Positions 37,477-47,784 of a DNA stretch of 64,000 nucleotides are shown one piece after another. Positions within the stretch are counted from its first letter, which is position 1; each line of letters opens with the position of its first letter. The stretch spans positions 310,001-374,000 of the forward strand of contig ML978140.1 in the NCBI GenBank assembly GCA_010015805.1, in the 5' to 3' direction. The notes beneath the pieces were generated by a model. The model ran no database searches, was not told the origin of the DNA, and saw only the letters and a program-made list of their open reading frames with translations. Source of the DNA: Rhizodiscina lignyota. Lineage: Eukaryota > Ascomycota > Dothideomycetes > Aulographales > Rhizodiscinaceae. The position numbers were made by a program, and so were the translations under genes.

Positions 37477-38839
37477 GATTGCTCTAGGCTTTGTGTTAAG
37501 GGGCCAGGTAAAGAGGATCTAGTTTATTGAATCTTTCCAAGTCACAAACATCTGGTCGATAGTGTGCTAATGTATCCTTTCTCTCATCCCCTGCGGACAG
37601 TTTTCAAGGGGCCGCAGCTTGAGCCTTGATTGTGAGCTTGTAACGCAAATGCGGAGACTCTGAAATGCTCGCTATCCTAAAGCTAAACAAATAAGAATCG
37701 CGTATGATGTCAGATTCTAGGCGTAGATCTACCCATCACGAAACTATTGATAGCCCACAATACCTTGCTAATCGAAAGTTAGAGCTCCTGTTGCAAAGCC
37801 GTAACTTGATAGGTAGGGTAGCCATTTGCGGGCCCAGCATATACTACAAACAGCACGCACTGAGATACTAAATGCATCCTTCATCCCGCAATGATGTGTT
37901 TACTCCTGGTGGATTTTCGTGAGAATTTGGCCTGAAAGGGAAACTGAATCATCGAAAATGGTGTCGAGTTCCTTCATCGCTATGGGCTGATTAATCAAGC
38001 CACAAGTAGGTCATCTTGAAGATCCTGCTTTGCTGGTACCGTTATTCGTTCCACGCAAGCGGGGATAAATCGTTGTGGGATATCTGCAAAAACAAACAGC
38101 CTCTAGAACTGCAGTCGAGAAAGTTGGGCACGGGAGGCGTTGAACGAATGACGGCAAACTGGGCAGGGGTTCAGCGCGCGGCACCTTTCCACATCTAGCA
38201 TGAGCGGATAAGGTACGATGCAGAGGAATTATTAGAACATTTAAAACAACGTTACCCGATCAATACTAGATTACATGATGCCTTAACATTGTAGAGTCTT
38301 AGACATGCTATGTAACTAATAGCTATCGCAAAAGTTCTAATAGTGGTACTAAGCTCTTTCTCCGTAGGATAGTAAGCTTATTGTGAGAAAACAATAGTGT
38401 TAAAGAATGGCACGCTAACCCTGTAATAATGTATAGAATTGCCTCTACTGCATGCCAGGGCTAAGGCTCTGGTTCAAAGAGGGTCTCAAGATTGCGAAAT
38501 CCTTCCAGGGTGGCTTTGGTCAATTTGATTAGATATACCAACCTCAATATCCTTGGCCTGACTGACCCTTCGGTACCAGCACAAGATGGCATCCTGCCGG
38601 TCTCAGCAGTGGCATCTGGCTGCATTGTCTCATTACAAGGAACGCGCTGCGTCGTATTCAAATTTCTGCTTGGACTCCCGATATTCGTATTGATGAGGGA
38701 ACCAAGGTACACCGACTATTCATAGCAGAGGATGGAATAATCTTTCTTTACGGGTTTTCTTCATTAAACGGGCCGGAGTCCAGAGGTAGAACTTTCAGCT
38801 CAATGATATCGTCTCGATCCTTAGTTTTGCATTAGAGAA
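37477..38839. promoter_or_regulatory. Shared divergent promoter region of the PKS and FAD oxidase genes
   Basis: 1.36 kb separates the two start codons, so it must hold both promoters. The centre (about 38200-38470) is AT-rich with many TA steps, unlike the flanks, and could be nucleosome-poor promoter DNA or an old mutated repeat. I could not identify a specific Zn2Cys6 (CGG-Nx-CCG) site with confidence. Confidence 0.6.
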
Positions 38840-40569
38840 ATGGCGTTTCCAAACATAGTGGCCTCTTGGTACACAACTTTCTCGCTCATGCTATTGGCCA
38901 CCGCGACGTCTTTCAGTCCGGCTGCTACACGAGCTTGTTCAGCGCTCAAGCACAGCTTTCCAACGAAGACATTTTCCCCAAAGGACGATGATTACACGCT
39001 GGCGTACAATCGTGCGTTATCTTCATGCCCCGGGTAGCTGGCCTGTGCTAACACGTTGACTGCCAGACTCATGGTCTAAAACTTGTGTCCTGCCACCAAC
39101 CTGCGTATTCGAACCGACCACAGCTCAAGATGTCTCTACTGCTCTCAAAATTGTGGAGAAATTCGCTGCGCACTTTGCCGTGCGAAGCGGCGGGCATATG
39201 CCGGTCCCTGGCGCCGCCTCGATCCAAGACGGTGTTCTGATATCCCTCTCCAAGATCGATCAAGTTGATCTTAATCCAGATGGCACGGCTACGATCGGCA
39301 CAGGTCTTCGTTGGTTCGAAGTATACGAAGAGCTGTCGAAACAGGGCTTGGCCGTGGCTGGAGGGCGCTTTGGAGATGTAGGAGTCGGTGGCCTGCTGCT
39401 TGGAGGTGGCGTAAGCCATTTCGGCCCTCAATATGGTTGGTCGGCGAACTGCGTCACACGCTACGAGATTGTGCTTGCCGGGGGAAGAGTGCTCGATGTC
39501 ACGAAAGAGAGCTCTCCCGACCTCTTCTGGGCACTTAAGGGAGGTTTGAACAACTACGGAATCGTGACGAGGTTCACACTCAAGACCTTTCCACTTACCG
39601 ATGTCTATGGTGGAGCTGTCATATACGATCCTTCACGCTTCGATGACTTTGTCAAGGCAGTTGCTTTCTATTCAACTCCAGAGGGCGGCATGTCTGACAG
39701 CCTATCCGCTATCGAGCCGGTAATGGCCTTTGTCCCCAGCTCTGGGCTGATACAGGGAGGCACGTTCCTATTTCATCAAGGCTCCGATGCCGCTCCTTCT
39801 TCTCTGGCCAACTTTACCGCCATTCCAGCGAACCAAAGTGACGCCAGCGTTCGGAGCTATCCCTCCTTCGTCAACGACACGCTCACACCTGAATTCAACA
39901 GCTATGCTTCCCGGTGGGTTCAAGACGCGCCACCGCTTTTTCTGTGAGAGGTGTCGCTGACTGGAGTAGGCAATTGTACTTCACTGTCTCGCTAAAGGCA
40001 TGCCCCCAATCGGTGTTTCTGGTTAACAACACCTTTGCTCCGATGGCGTTTTCTTCTGCATTGCTTAAGAAAGTCAGTGGGTTCACCACCACAATCAACC
40101 ACCAGCCGATGCCTCTGTCTTGGATAGAGGCAGCCCAAGCGGCTGGTGGAGATACTCTTGACCTCGACCCGGCAGCCGGGCCCTTCATTAGTGCGTCTGC
40201 TATTTCCATCAGGTATTGATAATCCTACCTGCTGACATGGCATAGTCGTCGGTATCTCATCTTTTTGGGACAATGCTGAGGATGACGATGCTGTGTTCAG
40301 CTTCCACAAAGTCGCTACAAAGGCCATCGTCACTGCCGCCGAGAAAGAGGGACTGAATTATCCGTTTCTATACGTCAATGATGCAGACCCGGTCCAGAAG
40401 CCTTTTCAGTTCTATGGAAAGGGCAAATCGTTGCCGAAGATGCGGACCATTGCAAAGAAATATGGTATGTTACTCCGTCCCTGGATCGCGTATCCTCCAT
40501 CACTAAGAGACACCAGACCCGGCCGGAGTATTTCACACATTGCAGCATGGGATCTGGTCGCTGTTCTAG
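38840..40569 (+). CDS. Secreted FAD-linked oxidoreductase, berberine-bridge type
   Basis: A predicted 503-aa flavoprotein with a likely signal peptide (residues 1-32, ending near SPAATRA). Exons are 38840-39011, 39067-39913, 39970-40190, 40246-40464 and 40517-40569; the tiny last exon gives the usual BBE-type ending (DPAGVFHTLQHG). The FAD-binding PCMH domain begins at CVLPPTCVFEPT and contains RSGGHMPVPGAA, where the His is the usual site of covalent flavin attachment, then GGLLLGGGVSHFGPQYGW. The second, cysteinyl attachment site found in bicovalent members is not evident. Such enzymes oxidise alcohols, close rings or dehydrogenate polyketide and alkaloid intermediates. Its position, head to head with the PKS, makes it the likely first tailoring enzyme. 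Confidence 0.92.
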
Positions 40570-41039
40570 TTTTCATTACGCACATGTCAGATAGTTGTTC
40601 TTCTATGCACCGTTTCGTCGGCACGACCTGAGACACTATTCTTAAATAAGTACTTATGCCTGCCCTATCCAAAACACCACTTCTTGGAGAGCACAGAGCG
40701 ATGGCTCGGCGAGTTTTCATCTGTTCATATGGCGACAATGGCGACTAATTTAGTCTCTTGATGCTTTCATTTCAAGGAGGTAAGCACATTCGCATTCTCT
40801 ATGAAACTCTCCATTTAGAAACCCACCACCACCAAGACTCAAGACTTGATAATAAATATCCCGCATTTATTACGCGAACTTAGTTAACGATCATCATGCT
40901 TATTCTAGCCTATCAGATAGTCGATTAATCATACTGTGTGAGTAAGAAGCCGCCAAATGCCTTAAGAGGGTGTATTAGACAACGACATGCTCTATACCGC
41001 TCTATCCTAACGCCTTACACTAAATACAGGCTAGTAGCG
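40570..41039. other. Convergent intergenic region inside the cluster
   Basis: 3' flanks of the FAD oxidase and hydrolase genes. It is AT-rich around 40840-41040, with no gene. Confidence 0.5.
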
Positions 41040-41834
41040 CTATTGAATATACGAAGCCTTTGTGATTATATCCTGCACGCACTGTGCCATGTTTTCCGTT
41101 ACACCGTGAGGTGCGACGGGAACTTCGTGGCCCCGACCGTGATCAAACACCTTCTTCAAAACACCGTAACGAACACTAGATCCTTCACGATCGGTCATTC
41201 CATCAGCACAAAGGTCTATCAACTTTATAGACTCGCCCAGGAGATCATCCTTCCGACCGATTATGTGTGCGGTCGGGACATTGATGACTGCGCCGTCCTT
41301 TTCTGGGCTTAGGAATCTCGGGACACCGCGACGGAGCGACTTCTCACAGTAAGGGGCCCCGGCACAGATGAAGATTGCGAAGGTGAAGACTGGGGCGAGT
41401 GAGGGTCTAGCCAAGAGCATTGCAGCTAATGCGGCCCCTTGCGAAAACGCCATGACACCATCAAAGGGTCCTTCACTCGCAATATATGCGGCCAAGTCCT
41501 CGATTGCTTGCAGAATAGAGCTTGCGCTACTGGGATCAAAATATGCCCAGTATCCAGTTGTTGAAGGGAACAGAGTAGATATGCCTGGATATGCTAATTA
41601 GCTAGAGATCGAGACGAGGGGCTTGAGGGAGACTCGTACCCGGGGCAGCGGGATATTCTACGTTTCCCTCTACAAACTCGAATTTATGTACACTTGAACA
41701 TCCCAATTGTGCCCTCAAGGCAAGAGTTTGCATCGCGAAGACCTGAAGTGGCGTTGGTACTGGATTTTCTTGGGGGAATGCGCAGTACTTACGTCGTTAT
41801 TTGTCCCCATCCCATGTAGACAAAGGACCCTCAT
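41040..41834 (-). CDS. FSH1/LovG-like serine hydrolase
   Basis: A predicted 229-aa alpha/beta hydrolase of the FSH1 (DUF341) family. Exons are 41793-41834, 41640-41742 and 41040-41584. The protein begins MRVLCLHGMGTN, the usual first strand and oxyanion region. The catalytic triad is visible: Ser96 in AFSQG, Asp161 or Asp162 in GRKDD, and His201 in GRGHEVP. LovG, which releases the lovastatin nonaketide from its reducing PKS, belongs to this family. Since the PKS here has no thioesterase, this enzyme is the best candidate for product release; that role is inferred from family and position. The length is close to that of LovG and of yeast Fsh1 (about 240-260 aa). Confidence 0.9.
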
Positions 41835-42348
41835 CTTGATTGAATTGTGAAACCAAGAAAACTTTGTGTTCACGCTGATAAGGTGGCAATCGATAGCTTT
41901 AAAATACCAGCTCTGAGATCTTGGTTCAGATTGTTAGACGACGGAGACTAATGAAGGTCAAAGCGGACTGACAGAAGGGGCTGCGATTCACTTGCCCCAA
42001 CCCTCAAGAAAGTAGGTATTCTATTGGACTCGCAGGCATAAATTTAGCCACTGGTTCGGCTATCTTTTCCAAAGAGAATCCAGACCATCTGCACGCACGC
42101 GCCTATCTCACGTTCGGCGTGGTGATAACACATCAGACGGTGTGCACATCCCTTTATACGAAGTCAAACCAGATAAAGATAAAGCTCATGCAGCTATATT
42201 TATCTACCAGCGCTGAGGTAAACGGCCGCTTCAGGCGCAGTGGATTCTTGGTTGTCATCTTTACGTGCTTGCGATTTGGGAAATATGATAGTAACACTAA
42301 TCATTCATATGTAAGCTCTTCAGGTGTGATACACACGGACAACAGCCC
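41835..42348. other. Intergenic region between hydrolase and glycosyltransferase
   Basis: About 0.5 kb holding the hydrolase promoter and the 3' flank of the glycosyltransferase. No other feature is seen. Confidence 0.5.
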
Positions 42349-44021
42349 CTAGAGTAGTTTCCCATAATAGCTCGCAAGTGATATGACACCTAACGCAGTG
42401 CAAATCACTATCAACCACTCGTCCATGTTGGTAGAACGGATCCAAGACATTCGTGCATCTGCTGTCTGAAGGTGCATGGGTGACAGCTCGACGCCGCGGC
42501 CACCGTTTAGACTTGTAGCAGCAGCTGACTTCTCGCTTGGGTCGTATTCAAACCGTAGATTCCAGTCGTACATGTGCTCTTCAATCAAGTCGGCGGCTGC
42601 ATGTTTTCTTCGCGCTGCGACATGAGCTATGCGCTGCATACGGTGAACGTTGCGTCTAAACTCGCCGCGGGGATCAGCAAGGATTACGGCTACTGCGTTC
42701 GAAATGTCCGCTGGCTGGAATTTGTCTTTGCTAACTTCCACGGCGACACCAGCGGCCTTCAAGCGCATGCTTTCTTGGATCTGGTCTCCGTAGACGGGCA
42801 TCGATACCATAGGGACTCCATGGAAGAGTGCCTCGTTTGCGGAAGAAGGTCCGGCGTGTGTGAGAAAAACGCGGGTAGATGAATGATCAAGGACTGCTCG
42901 CTGTGGGGCATAGTCAAGGAAAAGCCAAGATGGATGTCGATTTTCGAGAAGACCTGCGAAGGTTTGATTTGTTGTGCCGTGAACAGGATAGTTCTTCGAC
43001 TCGTCAAATTGTTTTCGAGCAATCGATCTGATCGCCCAAATGACTCCGTCGATGCGCTGTTCAAGGAGAGCAAGCGCAAGCCCAAGAACAATTTTTTCCA
43101 GTTTCTCCGCAGTCAGTATGACATGTGTACCGAAAGCAACGTAAACGACGCTGTGTTTGTTGACCAAGAATTGCTCGGTTGCGTTGTCAAGCGGTAACCA
43201 GTCGTCCGCTAGAATGGGTCCCGCGGCTTGGACCAAGGGTGGCAGATCTTTGGCGGGCTCTACGCCGAAGAAATTATTGACCAAGAGAACGTGATCGGGT
43301 TTTGATTTCATCAGAGGTATTGTCTTGACGCCAGCCGCTAAGCGCATACGACGAGTCCAGAGTAACAAGTCCAGCAGGTGCGGTCCCCACCTCAACAGAA
43401 ACATTTGCTCGTACAAACGATCCCACAGGCTGGCATTTTCGCTTGTAAGGCATCGTAGCTGAAAGCCCGGTGATCCAGGGATCCACTTCTGAGGTAGCAT
43501 GAGCCAAGGCATCTGGCACCACATTTGTGCGAGTGGGATACAGTGCTGAAGGGCGACATCCTTCGCGGCCTCCACCTGGTAATCGGCAAAGATGAAATCC
43601 GGCCGGCTCTTTGCAATGACTTGGTTCAAGCCTTGATACGTCTCGGTCCAGAAAGAGTCGTAAAATCTTTTCGTTCTCAAGATGTGTCGCCTCCCGCCAT
43701 GGGTGGAATTGTCCCACCGGCTGAAGTTTAGATACAAGCGTTCATCCTCTTCCGCTGTCACGGCGCGACCAACGATGTGAACTGTAGAGACGAAAGGGTA
43801 AGGGGCGACCAAGGTCTCCCTCTCCGCTAATGTTGCGAACTCGATAACATGGCCGCGCGCGGCCAAGATGGCGCAGATCTCCAAAATAGGTGCTACAACT
43901 CTATCAGCATATGCTGCCACTGAAGCGGCGAAGGCAGACCTGAATTGGTGGAACCTCCAACGGTGACAACGACAAGTATCTTGTGCGATGGATGAATTAC
44001 GTTTGATTGGACGCTCATCAT
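42349..44021 (-). CDS. Membrane-anchored UDP-glycosyltransferase (GT1)
   Basis: A predicted 541-aa GT1-family enzyme that transfers sugar from a UDP-sugar to a small lipophilic acceptor. Exons are 43940-44021 and 42349-43892. The intron (43893-43939) is needed because the N-terminal block HKILVVVTVGGSTNS is in another frame from APILEICAILAARGH, and the two join exactly as in relatives. The start is the ATG at 44021 (MMSVQSN); a stop precedes it in frame. The sugar-nucleotide signature is clear: FLDYAPQRAVLDHSS, then FLTHAGPSSANEALFHGVPMVSMPVYGDQ. The last 25 residues form a hydrophobic segment (WLIVICTALGVISLASYY), so the enzyme is probably tail-anchored in the ER or another membrane. Its place between hydrolase and exporter suggests it glycosylates the polyketide, either as a final step or to protect the producer. 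Confidence 0.9.
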
Positions 44022-44606
44022 GGCCAAGTGTCGAATCACTCCGTTCAGTCACGGCGCAAATATGAGATTGTGCCTCCATATCCATCCGTGACAGTCACTC
44101 CTATATATAGAGCAAAGATATCGCATTAGATATGGGTCGTGTAGATGATGGACGTTAATATTGGGCGATCCGGGGGATGGTGTATGGTAAGTAACTTTTT
44201 CTTCCCGAATCCCTACCTAGGTATATTACGATCTGACATTTCCCTGCTCCAAAACCCATGTACTGTATATACATAATCAGGCCTCGGCCGGTGGTCGGCC
44301 GCCCAACCTCATTGACCAATATCCGCGTTGAGCAATCAGCCTTGGTTCCCCTGCAAATCCATATATCTTTTCTTCCTACGCCACTTTTTGATGAGTAAAG
44401 TACGATAAGCTCTAGCGAGTAAATAGAAGCGGGCCCACTCCATGTCCCAAAGCATGCCGTTCCGTCGATCCAGTCAATCGAATACGTTGCATCGACCTCA
44501 ACGGACATGTCTATGTGGCTCTTCTATCTGTTTTCTTCATTCCCTTGCTCTACTATTGCAGATCTGACGCATTCCTCTTATTAGCGGTCGTCTGAGTTCT
44601 ATAGGG
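44022..44606. promoter_or_regulatory. Divergent promoter region of the glycosyltransferase and exporter genes
   Basis: 585 bases between two divergent start codons in the cluster, so it should carry both promoters. A GC-rich dyad, CCTCGGCCGGTGGTCGGCCG, occurs at about 44282-44301 and could be a factor-binding site; this is only a visual observation. Confidence 0.5.
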
Positions 44607-46731
44607 ATGATGAGGAAAGCTGCTTTGTTCAGTTTTCGATCCAAACGACATGAAGGAGGAGCAGCAGAAACGTCTTCAACACTCGATACATTGTCGTCCC
44701 CAACAGCTCAGAACGATACCACAGGAGAATCCGAAGAAGACACGAGCTCACATGTTAAGGGATGGCGACTACACGTATTGACTGCTGGGTATGGTCATTG
44801 GTGAAAAGCTTCCGGACAACACCTTTGTACTCACGGCTTGCAGGCTATGGGTTGCTCTTTTTCTGTCCACTTTAGAAACGACAATCGTCAGCACCTCTCT
44901 AATCTCTATAACGGATGCAATAAATGGTTTCCGTTTGCGGGATTGGATAGTCACCGCATACTTGCTCACGTATACCGGTATGGACTGCTTCAGCTTCTCG
45001 GGACAATGATCATATACTTACAGAATTGTGCAGGATTCTTGGTCGTCTACGCCAAATTCGGAGATATCTTCGGACGCAAGAGCATGCTGATCCTCGCTCT
45101 TCTGATCTTCATTCTTTTCTCCATACTCTGCGGAGCTTCTAATCATATCACTGAGCTGTACGTATTTTCCCAGCCTTCAAGAAGGAGTTCTGGATACTAA
45201 ATAGACCTGCGAAGCATCCTATTCCGTGCATTCCAGGGCGTGGGCGCCTCTGGCGTCTACACCATGATCATAGTGCTTGCCCCAACATTGGTACCAAAAG
45301 CCGAGTTCGGAAATTATATTGCCATCGTTTCCACTGTCTTTGTCGTTGCCAGCGTTCTTGGGCCAATCCTCGGGGGTGTAATAAACCATCACTCATCGTG
45401 GAGATGGATCTTTCTTTTGAAGTGAGTACTTGTGGCAATGACAACTCCCAACTGTACATGGTGCTGAGTACTGACATAATTGCAGTGCACCAGGGGGCGC
45501 CGTCGCCATCGTTATCCTCCTCTTCTTTTTACCATCTTCCACTCCATCGCTAAACTTCAAGCTCCGGTCGCATCTGCGACGCAAATTTTCGAAAGCGGCT
45601 CTCGCGCGTATAGATGTACTTGGAATGTTTTTGCTTTTGGCTTCGTCAATTTTGCTGGTCTTTGCCTTAGAAGAAGCTGGCTCACGATATGCTTGGAAAA
45701 GCGCGCCGATTATCACTTCACTACTTCTGGCCGGCATTCTCGGCGTGGGCTTTGTGTGCTGGGAACTTGTACTCCAGAGATCATCCTTCAAGCAGGAGCC
45801 CGTCTTCCCACCGAGGCTTCTTAAGGGTCGCTTGGTTGCTGCAATGATGTTGTAGGTGAGGATGAGCTTTTGTGGAGATACGAGGCTAATAATGAGACCG
45901 CGCGCTAGAACAGCCTTCTTTATCGGGTTTCCTTTCGTTGCAATTGTCGTCAACATTCCCCAACGAGCCCAGGCCGTCAATGGTCGATCACCTTTTGGGG
46001 GTGGATTAGTCCTCCTTCCCCTCTTACTCGCATCTCCTCTTGCAACAGCGCTCTCCGGCATCTTGACCTCGAAGTTTAAAGTCCCGCCTTTCTATCTCAT
46101 CTTCTGCGGATCAATCCTGCAACTTGTTGGAGTTGGCCTAACCTGCTCGCTTCCGATAGACACCACGTCGAGAATCGCGCCGCAACAGTACGGGTATCAA
46201 GTAATCATGGGTCTAGGCTTTGGTTTAGGTTTGAGCACCATTCTGGTAATTGCACCTTTACTTGTGGAAGGATCGGATCTAGGTAAGAGCAGAATTCGCT
46301 CTACTCGGTGGACAGTGCTGATGTACTTCTCAACCGCGTAGCCGTCACAATGGGAGCGGTAACACAGATTCGCGTATTGGGAGGAACAATCTCGCTGGCG
46401 ATTTGGTATTTATGCGCCCCGCTCCCATGATATCTGAATCTCTTGCGTCCCTCCCTTTCACTTCCCGTCGGACTGACTCAGATGTAGTTCAACAATCCTC
46501 AACAACCATCTCAAAGGCAAACTCGCCCACTTGATCACGCCTGCGCAAATACAAGCGATATCGGAGAATCTATCGTCGATTCAGAGCCTGTCGCCCACGG
46601 AGCGAGCGGCAGTGCGTACCGCGTTTGCGGAGGGCTACAACAGGCAAAATATCTTCCTCACTGTATTCTCAGGGCTATCGCTCATCGCTTCGTTGTTCTT
46701 ATGGGAGAGGAAACCACGAGCTGTCACTTGA
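44607..46731 (+). CDS. MFS multidrug/toxin exporter (DHA2, 14-TM type)
   Basis: A predicted 564-aa major facilitator of the drug:H+ antiporter type. Eight exons: 44607-44788, 44844-44977, 45034-45157, 45215-45421, 45486-45851, 45909-46282, 46342-46405 and 46488-46731, all in consistent phase. A hydrophilic N terminus of about 55 residues precedes TM1 (ALFLSTLETTIVSTSL, the motif D1 region of DHA2 proteins). Motif A follows as GDIFGRKSML and motif C-like as VASVLGPILGGVI. The second half retains NIPQRAQAV and MGAVTQIRVLGGTISLAI, and the C terminus is short and basic (WERKPRAVT). Exporters of this kind are common in fungal metabolite clusters and probably secrete the product. Confidence 0.9.
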
Positions 46732-47784
46732 TGATGAAAAGGTCTAATCTTTACTGGTTTAATTTGACGCACTGTCCTGTTGCCCCAACCGTCCATGTGA
46801 CAGACAAGCGGTTCGGAGAAATTGATTAAGAGATCTTTTATTCATAACGATTAATGCAAGAATGGGTCCTGGTACCTCTATTACGAGCGTCAAGCAGATG
46901 GCGTCAGTATTTCCGTCACAGCCATGCATAAGCCTGTATTCGCAACGCTACACTTCCTGTACCACACCCATGCGTCTTCTTTACCGACCATTAAGTGAAT
47001 GGAAATGTTTGGGATATCCTCCTCCTAAATTACTCATTCCGTCATTCCATCTACATAGACAGAGCACTTGGCGAATTGCGACCCTTGGCCTTGCACCATA
47101 ACAGAGAATGAGAGAATGACACTGCGGCGCAGCCTTACTATGACATCGCATGTACACTTGCAGCTTTTTCATGAAAAGGACGTCGACTACTGGATAGGCG
47201 AGCAGACCAATCCATACGCCAACTACACTGCATTCGCCGCCGAAGGGAAAAAGCCCCATGCAGCGTTTATTATGCGTCCGCATACATCTTCGCGTATGAT
47301 AACGCGCCCCAGCGCAAATACATTCTAGCCAAGTGCTTCCAGGTATCAGCACGTACATACTCGGTTGGCTCTACCTCCCCAGTATTCAGTTATGAAGCGA
47401 GAGGCGGAGGGATGGAAGATGATGACCTATTCGGAATGATCAAGCTTAGGTAGTTAAACGTTGCATTCATCGTAGCCATGCAACGAAGATGCATCGGAGT
47501 CATTATAGCTTTACAGAATGCAAGTTCTCATCCCGGAACAATCAAACACACATTCAGAGGGCGTTATGCAAAGGGGATATTTACGCAGTTTATCACTCAA
47601 ACCGCGTCCCCAAGATAAGAGCCGTCCTCTTAATGACTCCCACAATAACCAAACACATGTTCAGATCACAGATGGAGATTCAGAAAAGACCCTCTTAAAG
47701 AAATACAGGAGAGCCACCCGGGGATTGAGAGACTGCGCTCTCTTCTAGCGTACTAGTTTATGGCAAACTAAATAGCCTCCCCAG
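46732..47784. other. Intergenic region at the cluster's right edge
   Basis: About 1 kb between the exporter stop and the 3' end of the NLR gene, which are convergent. It is mixed in composition with short open stretches only, and no family could be recognised. Confidence 0.45.
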
